From Paraconiothyrium sp. Pb-2020 (taxonomy: Eukaryota > Ascomycota > Dothideomycetes > Pleosporales > Didymosphaeriaceae): a stretch of 64,000 bases of DNA. A program made the position numbers and the translations under genes. The notes beneath the pieces are model-generated. The model was not told the DNA's origin, did not search any database, and worked only from the letters and a program-made list of their open reading frames with translations. The DNA lies in contig JAJUBI010000005.1 in assembly GCA_022419385.1 (NCBI GenBank), positions 3,968,001-4,032,000 of the forward strand. Reading direction: 5' to 3'. Shown here piece after piece: positions 57,080 to 64,000 of this stretch (the stretch's first letter is position 1; each line of letters starts with the position of its first letter).

Positions 57080-60000
57080 GGTATATATATGTCAAGGGGC
57101 TGAGCATTCACTGTGGCAGCTGGATGATATGATAAGGAGAAAGGGAATGTCAGTGGAGCTGCTGTTTAATCGTAACTTGATTATTGGATGTTAGAACCCA
57201 CTTCATATGTGATTGCGAAGACCCGTGTCAGCACCTGTTGGAGCAAGCAGAGGCGTATTGTCGTTCGCCTATTCCAGAACCACGGGTCAAGAGGCCACCC
57301 GTATATTGCGCCCCAAAGCCAGCCGTACGGTTTGTGTAAGCTGAGGGAAGTGGCTTTTATGCCTAAGGCAGCTACCCGTCATGTGCGACGCGAGACTTGC
57401 CTGGGTAGGGAGATTACGTAGGCTACATCAGATACGCAGAGAGCAACTCACGAGTTGTTTTCTAGCACATGCAGGGGAGCAATTGCTGATCTAGTGAGGA
57501 GTTGCATGAGGATTACTCTTCGAGTGAAGTGCAAACTTGAAGGACAGCGGCGAATCGTGTGACGTTGATCACTTTGGGCGCGCTTAGGATTAGTTGAGGA
57601 GGTACTGTCCCACGCCATGAAACTTGGAGATGTGTAGTGTATAAGGAGTCGTGGGCCGCGGATTTCGTGACCGTTAGTAAGGCCTAGGCCTGTGGCGTTT
57701 GAGTGCACCATGGGATGCGTCCTGTCAAGGACAAGACCCAGCTCCTCGAGTTCTATAGTCCATCGGATCATGACATCTTTGCTCGTCTGCGAGTTCTTGC
57801 ACTAGGTTGTGCAATGCTTGTCCGTCGTTATTCGGTTAGATACGCCAATCCAGATCGTTGCAAAGCTATGAGGGGAGGATCAATATTCGCTTGCGAGACT
57901 AATGGATTGCCTCTTGGGCGGGAAACCTCGAGCTGCTTCAGGAGGCGAGTAGCTCGTGCTATTCGCGCAAGCCTTGGCCGATATAACGCGGCACATCGCG
58001 ACAAAGTTATTGCCGTCCTTGATCCTCGATCGCCTGCAGAATCCTTCTGAATGTATCAGCATAGATAATGCCACAACCCTGGTCGGTCCAGGATGAGTAT
58101 CGCAACAAAAGCAATGTGGCAGCGCCGACTAGATGCATCTCGCTCGAGCCGGTGAGCAATGGAGCGGGGATACGGAAAGCCGGGCACAGCAGGACATTGT
58201 GAGACTTGAAAACCTAATGTTGGTAACGTGAACCAGGATCGCAAAGAATGCACTGTATGGTGTTGAGTTTTTTTGCTGCTGCCTGTGCAACGCGCAAAGC
58301 GATAGTCGTGGTGAATTCTTCGACTGTGGTCCGAGATCACCGAATCATCCATCCGTGCGGCTCAAGTGTCAGCAAGTGACTCTGTTGCCTACCCTGCAGT
58401 TAGGTTTCAGGCTGGGCAATTTGACGAGTTTCTTAGTGCCACGCGTACGTCCTGTACCGGAACTTCTATCAACATCGCTTTTACTTTTTCTGTAGCGCAT
58501 GCCCGATGCAAACGCAGGAATAGTAGGATTATCCTTGAGCTGACCAGGCAGTTTCGCCGGATCGGTCGTAGTACTCGCTGTCAAGGGTAACCTAAGGATA
58601 GTGCTCTTTCTTGTGGCGTTTGCTGAGCCCTCATTGTCAATGGCGATGCTGCTCTCGTCGTATCGCACTTTGCTCCGGTAGCAGCGTTGACGTTACCTGC
58701 ATATTCCTTGATGATAACGCCTGCCGGTTCCACAGATACATCACCTCTTGTAAACTTCCTTGTAGACACGGCAATTTGAAGGTCGTCCGTGATGCGTCGG
58801 GCGCTCAGTGTTGTGGATCATCATGCAGCGGCTTCCAACGATGACAGAGATGGCTCAAAACGTGATTCTAAACCACAACTAGCCTATGCTTGCAGACTTG
58901 AGAATTGGCCGTGAAGTGTTCAAAGAAAGGGCCCGTGGGACACGCGCCAGATGCGGAGCTGCCATCCGGTGTGAGTCTGTCCCGCTCGTGATAAGGACCG
59001 TGAAAATAAGCGTTTAAAGCAGCTTCCAATTGGGCTTGCAGAATGGATCGAGCCTATGGAAATGAATCTGGTCCTGCTTCTCTCGCGAATCGTCGAGTAA
59101 CAGGCTTGCCCAGTCCACAAGGCTGAGAACCGGACATGTCATTTGACGTGCTGCATGCGCCCCGTCCGGTGTAGCTGTGAGCATCGTATCCGCATGCCTG
59201 TCCATGCTCAACCTGCAGACTTATCATTAGCGGTTTGGAAGCGAGGACACGTCCAGCATGGTCAGCTGTAGAAGGGTGCGTCATTTAATGTAGGTTGGCA
59301 GCATTAAGATCGGAGCAGCATAGCGCATATGCAGCCTTCGCAATACGAACGTCTAAAGCCGCATTACCTGTTACAGTGCCAAAGAGCTGTGCGTTGTTAG
59401 TCCTCCGCTCGATATACGGTAGCCTAGTGGAAGCCCAGCTAACGAGGCTATGCGAAGGAGGGGTATCGGCTCAGAGAGGCCGGTTGGGGAGGAGTACTGA
59501 CATGGGTAGTACACACGGATAGCTGCTGCTCAAATCATGGGAGTTTCCAGTTGTCCTTCGCACAGCGAAACAGTAGTAAGCTTTCTCCTAGGAGCTAAGG
59601 CGTTAAGCAAATACACCAAGGTGATGCAGGACAACCGCTGCGCAAGCCACCTTCGCGAGTTTGATGAGCGGGTAGAACGTTCGCATTGTGCGATAGGAGG
59701 TTCAGTAGGTAGCAAGCGGATGCAGGATGCCTGTGGGTGGCCCAGTGGCGTGGTAGGCGCGCCCTACCTAGCGAACACCCGTTCGAGCGCCGATCTCCTT
59801 CCACCCTGCTGAATAGCTTTGCCGCACCAACACTGCCACTCTATTATCTGTCGTATAGCGTCAACGGTACCGCATCCAAGATGCATGTGCGTACGCAACG
59901 CAAATGCATATGCCTCTCAGCGTACATGGAGGACCCGGCTGATGGGAAGGTGCTGCGTCGACCGGCTCCATTGCAGTCAGTCTGACTCTTCCGGTGAAAG

Positions 60001-60492
60001 CAGAGCCGCTCTACTGTCCCAAGGACATGGCCTTACTACGAGATGGCCCTGAGAAGATCCCATTTGCCTTACATTGCCTTGTGGCCCGGTCTGCATTGAC
60101 GGCTGCGGCCGGTCAAATCTAATAACTTTCTGGGGCTTGCATGCGCCCTTTCCAAGACAGAACGACGACCTATTGCCCCCACACCGTCCTTTCGGGACTT
60201 AGCAGGCTCGCCTGGATCTACCGCATTTGCGCTTGAAACGTTAGTGCATGGCCGCGCCGGCCTGCAACACTCTCAGTATGCTCTAAGATCTGTTTCCGTT
60301 GTACATGGTGGTAGGAACACAGCTTGGCTTGTCTATATAGCTTTCTTGACATCTCCTGTCTGCCTCCCACTCTGGAGTCCCTCCTGCCTACTCTATCATA
60401 CCTTTCATACGGCTTCTTTCTTGCCTCGCAGAACGAGGCTTCTATGTCTATTGGTACTCAAAACGACATAGCCAAGACTTCACTGTGATCAT
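57080..60492. other. Largest gene-free stretch of the window
   Basis: These 3.4 kb contain only ORFs below about 115 codons with no recognisable features on either strand, for example 57703-58050. The last ~300 bp (60,150-60,492) are pyrimidine-rich and probably the leader of the next gene. I saw no inverted terminal repeats or transposase fragments. Confidence 0.45.
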
Positions 60493-62679
60493 ATGTCTTT
60501 CCCACAACACATGCTGGGCCAGCACGCCGCAGGCCAGTTCCGTGGGGGACAGGGCACCTTGAGGCAACATGGATTCCCTGGTGACCAACAGCACCTCAAC
60601 TCTCTTGACCAGTCACCCTATGAGCAACTGGCCTTCTTCTCGATCCATAAACCACTAAATGCAAGGTCATGGGATGATGCTACGCCCCTACGCCATCGTC
60701 TATCGTCGTCTGATACTCGGAAAGCTCTGGCCAAGATGAACCAGAACCCGAGGAAATCCGTAAAGGACACCTTGATGAACCTCAAGTCAGACTCTGCTCG
60801 TAGGGTCATTGATGCACTTGTACAAGAACAAAATGCGAAGCTCTCAGAGTCTGACTCCACTAGTGAGTGGATCATTGCGGGATTAGACGTGCAGAAAGAA
60901 CTTGTCAAGCAGTGGCCTAGCCAAAAATGGATCATCAAGAGCATTGAGGTCATCCTCAAAACCGAACCAGCACCATTCGCGCAAGACTTCGATGATGACG
61001 ATCATTTCGAGGGTGGCGGTCCCCATCTGCAACAGGCACATCGCAGTGTACATCAACATGGTCCCACTATGGTACACAACGAACCCCAAGTTGTTCGTCC
61101 ACCACCTCCGATGGGTAATCAGCCCATTCCGATGCATGGGCATGATCGAGAGCCTATGCCTATGCGTCAAGAGCTTCCGCTTCCACCGCACCACAATCAA
61201 GGAGGCCACGTTCAGGGTCCAGGAGGCCATGGTCACGTTCAAGGAGGTCACCATCATGGTAACCAGCCACATGGTCCGGTACCAGGCCCGCAGCATCCAG
61301 GAGGCGGACCACAAGCTGCAGTAATACCACCGCCTCCGCCGCACGGCGGACAGGGCATGCCCGTCAAGCATACGCAAGTCGTATCACCGCCGTTCGACCA
61401 TCAACAGCCGAGGGCTATGCCCGGTGGCTTTCCAGAGCCAGTACCTCAATTCATTCCTCCTGAAGTTGTTCTCGATCCACGTGTACTCAAGCACCAGAAG
61501 TCGAAGTCGAAGAGTCTACGCCAAGAATTCCAGGAGGTATTTGAGCCTGAGTCCGAGTCTGACATCAGCGGCTCTGACGGCTCCCAGTTCAGCTCGAGAT
61601 CCGTCGAGGATGGAGCCTATGGATTCATTGAACGTTCTCGCAGCCGTGGCAGGAACAGGAGTAAGACCAGGTCCCATGGCCGTAGTGCGATTTGGAGCCA
61701 AAGCAACGGTCGAGACCGGATGCCCAAGGTATACAAAGTGAAGAAGTCGCATGGCCGGAGTCGATCTGATATCGAAGTCGTCCATGAAGACAAGCATATC
61801 GCTTCTTCGAAAAACAATTCGCCACGGTCGTCTGGCTCTGCTGTTCCGACACAGCAGATCTTTAACATCCACATTGACAACGACAATGATCGTGAGCGGG
61901 AAAGAAAGGATGACCGTGGCAGAGAAGTCCATGCTACTGATTACGATTCGCGACGAAACAGTAATCCTATGGTTCAACCCGCATTCTCAAACCCAAGGTA
62001 CATCAAGCGGGACAAGTTTGATACTCATCCAATGTCGCGACACTCATCCGTTGGCGGAAGCGACACCGGCTCTTCAGTCATCGATGGCAACTCCTCCATC
62101 TATACCTCTGACGATAGTGTTTTCTCAGAACCTCCGCGTCCACGCGTGCATAGTCGTACTACTTCTGAGGTAGGCGGGGGATCACACCTGCGCTCTCGCA
62201 ACATGGCAATCCCACGCAATGATGCTTTTGCACCTGCCTATCATGAGGATCACCGGCGTCAGAGGTCGCGCTTTGAAGCAGACGACTACCCTCCACACCG
62301 CCCTAGAGGCTCTCTTCATGGCGATTATGCAGAGCCGCACCATTCTACCTCGTATGGCCGTCCCTCTATGCCTTCTCGTCGCCACAGCATGCAGATGAAT
62401 AATCCGTTCGACCCAAGATACCCAGGCCAGCCCCTAAGATCATACACCGGCTACTCCAGTCAACCGTTCCAAAAGCGGTACATCGATGAGAGCGGTCCAG
62501 ATCCGTTCGAGTTTCGTATGATGGCCGATCAATTGGGTGCCATGGACCACATGAACCACTCGCGGCGCAGCGGCTTGCCAAACAGGCGGAACAGTTTCAG
62601 GGGCAGGATGACTCCTGAGGTTGACGAGTGGGCTTACCGACCACATGGAGGAGTGTATGGTGGTTATCGTCATGTCTAG
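60493..62679 (+). CDS. Large disordered RS/His/Gln-rich protein of unknown function
   Basis: An intronless frame encodes 728 residues. Only the segment at about residues 45-160 looks folded (LNARSWDDATPLRHR, KDTLMNLKSDSARRVIDALV, SEWIIAGLDVQKELVKQW). It is followed by a His/Gly/Pro-rich stretch (HGHVQGGHHHGNQPHG) and an Arg/Ser-rich segment (RSRSRGRNRSKTRSHGRS). A short QQIFNIHIDND block comes next, then more Ser/Arg-rich sequence. The composition suggests RNA binding or a condensate-forming protein, but this is inference. No family name is claimed. The ATG at 60493 follows a pyrimidine-rich leader. Confidence 0.8.
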   Translation: MSFPQHMLGQHAAGQFRGGQGTLRQHGFPGDQQHLNSLDQSPYEQLAFFSIHKPLNARSWDDATPLRHRLSSSDTRKALAKMNQNPRKSVKDTLMNLKSDSARRVIDALVQEQNAKLSESDSTSEWIIAGLDVQKELVKQWPSQKWIIKSIEVILKTEPAPFAQDFDDDDHFEGGGPHLQQAHRSVHQHGPTMVHNEPQVVRPPPPMGNQPIPMHGHDREPMPMRQELPLPPHHNQGGHVQGPGGHGHVQGGHHHGNQPHGPVPGPQHPGGGPQAAVIPPPPPHGGQGMPVKHTQVVSPPFDHQQPRAMPGGFPEPVPQFIPPEVVLDPRVLKHQKSKSKSLRQEFQEVFEPESESDISGSDGSQFSSRSVEDGAYGFIERSRSRGRNRSKTRSHGRSAIWSQSNGRDRMPKVYKVKKSHGRSRSDIEVVHEDKHIASSKNNSPRSSGSAVPTQQIFNIHIDNDNDRERERKDDRGREVHATDYDSRRNSNPMVQPAFSNPRYIKRDKFDTHPMSRHSSVGGSDTGSSVIDGNSSIYTSDDSVFSEPPRPRVHSRTTSEVGGGSHLRSRNMAIPRNDAFAPAYHEDHRRQRSRFEADDYPPHRPRGSLHGDYAEPHHSTSYGRPSMPSRRHSMQMNNPFDPRYPGQPLRSYTGYSSQPFQKRYIDESGPDPFEFRMMADQLGAMDHMNHSRRSGLPNRRNSFRGRMTPEVDEWAYRPHGGVYGGYRHV

Positions 62680-64000
62680 GCTGTACCCACAGGGCTATGG
62701 GCTGGTTCTCTTTAGTGCATTTGCAGCTCGTATCTTGAATCAAACGATGAACGGCCGCGTACGAAATGGAGTGAAGAGATTTGTTTCCGACCAGGCGTTC
62801 CGGATATACGTTACCAAAATGGACAGTGCGCTTTGGATGTCTGGCGTTCAGGACCGGTTTCGTTCGTATCTACCCAGATCCCACACTTGTGTTTGATTTT
62901 TATCTTGTATGGTAGTCTCATGGCCATTCCGCATCTTGTAAGTACGCATAAAGCCTCAAGTGATATCTGCAAGTGATAATGAGGCAACTAACTCACGTGC
63001 TGCGTGGGATCCAGCAAGCCATTACTATATTCTTCTTGTAGTATGGTACCCACATATCACTCACCGGTGACTCTACTCTGGATGATTATTCTATAGCTAT
63101 CTTGATACGGAAGATCTCACTTCCGTGCAATTTCCATGTGCAAACCTACCAGCCGCTCGGCTCACGGGTTCGTCCATCGCTGAAGTCCGAGCGCTCTAAG
63201 CAGCACATACTGTCATCGGCAGCCATAACTGTCGAACAACCCTGAAGGAAACATATACGCTTGTTTTCAAGTGCTGATGTGATGCTCACTTACACCAAAC
63301 TACCTCGCTAGATTTACTCTCCCGGCAGACTCGCGTGCCACACAGGTATGCATGTCAGCACATGCAGCGCGCCAAAGCTGCATCGTAAAGATGACCCATT
63401 ACCCGCTTGATATGTCCGCGGGGTATATGTCGACGATACTAGGTTGACGAGATGGGAAAGTCGGACCTACTCGTCCCGTCCAAGCATACGATGAACACAG
63501 AGTCCTAACTCCGCCACCAACAACTCCAGGCGCTTGGATCACACCCGTTCTCGCACTCCACTCTGGTAGAGCGTAAACCCACGTCTACGCTCGCGGGATG
63601 CGGGGTGCGGGAACATCAGGTTTGCTGGGAGCGACTAATGGTGGGAAGGGAAGTGAGACACATCCCTTACAGCACGAAAACCACACCCAAGCGAAGCAAC
63701 ACAAGCGGCGTGCGCAACTTGACGGCGCTCACCCACCCCTACTCACCATTGTCCAGCACTCGGCGTATAGCCCTAAACACATACCAGTAACACTTACTTA
63801 GAGACTATGACAGCATGCTACAAGCCACACGCCCAACACAGATACCCATTAAAACATCTATATTTACTTTCGTTTCGCATATCCATCCCAAAGGGTGAGG
63901 GTATCGCATCGCACAATGTGTTGCCACGTCACCTCTTGCACGACCCGCGCACGCACTGAAACAAGAAAAATCATTTCACTACATATCTTATATCTCTGGC
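62680..64000. other. Terminal region, no gene recognised
   Basis: The last 1.3 kb has short ORFs only (62621-62896 overlaps the end of the previous gene). It may contain the flank of a gene outside the window, but nothing can be supported from here. Confidence 0.45.

Noticed and set aside
57703..58050. 115-codon plus-strand ORF
   Set aside because: It opens with a non-ATG codon and shows no recognisable feature; the length is compatible with chance.

Overview
This window is filamentous ascomycete (Pezizomycotina) nuclear DNA. Genes carry short introns of about 41-98 bp, mostly GT-AG with CTNAC-like branch sites. They encode eukaryotic proteins (cullin-4, cohesin SCC3/STAG, MDM10, MRT4, LCB2, PUS4) alongside typically fungal families (bZIP-DUF3425, fungal homeobox protein, F-box, P450, salicylate-hydroxylase-like FMO). 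A dothideomycete fits the general look, but that is an inference and no ribosomal marker is present. I saw no rRNA, tRNA, CRISPR array or intact transposon.

Layout. 0.4-16.4 kb is a dense housekeeping block: an EamA/SLC35F-type transporter, PUS4 and a DNAJC17/Cwf23-like DnaJ protein (divergent pair), an RBR ubiquitin ligase and cullin-4 (divergent pair), an NAD-dependent reductase, and the cohesin subunit SCC3/STAG. 17-23.6 kb is sparser accessory sequence: a six-exon 702-residue protein of unknown function with a five-cysteine remnant of a Zn2Cys6 domain, and small hypothetical ORFs. 23.6-35.8 kb looks metabolic and regulatory: an HSL-type alpha/beta hydrolase divergent from a bZIP factor, an acyltransferase-like protein, a P450 divergent from an FAD monooxygenase, and an F-box protein. 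36.2-38.6 kb holds one multi-exon secreted protein with an acidic stretch and a Lys-Pro-Thr repeat. 41-43.2 kb has MRT4 and MDM10 sharing a 191 bp promoter. 45.4-52.4 kb has a homeobox factor and LCB2, both with long pyrimidine-rich leaders. 53.3-55.8 kb is best read as one gene joining a transmembrane helix to zinc fingers. 56.8 kb has a tiny membrane protein, and 60.5-62.7 kb a long disordered RS-rich protein. Large gene-poor stretches lie at 38.6-41 kb, 43.2-45.4 kb, 47.3-50.4 kb, 57.1-60.5 kb and 62.7-64 kb.

Functional links: cullin-4, the RBR ligase and the F-box protein all belong to the ubiquitin system. PUS4, the DnaJ protein and MRT4 act in RNA and ribosome maturation. The P450/FMO pair (with an acyltransferase-like neighbour) could be a small oxidative module. 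The most notable points for follow-up are the membrane-anchored zinc-finger gene, the unknown six-exon gene, the repeat-bearing secreted protein, an apparent frameshift in the last part of cullin-4, and a GC-AG intron in the bZIP gene. All exon boundaries were read by eye from splice signals and reading frame; none has transcript support here.
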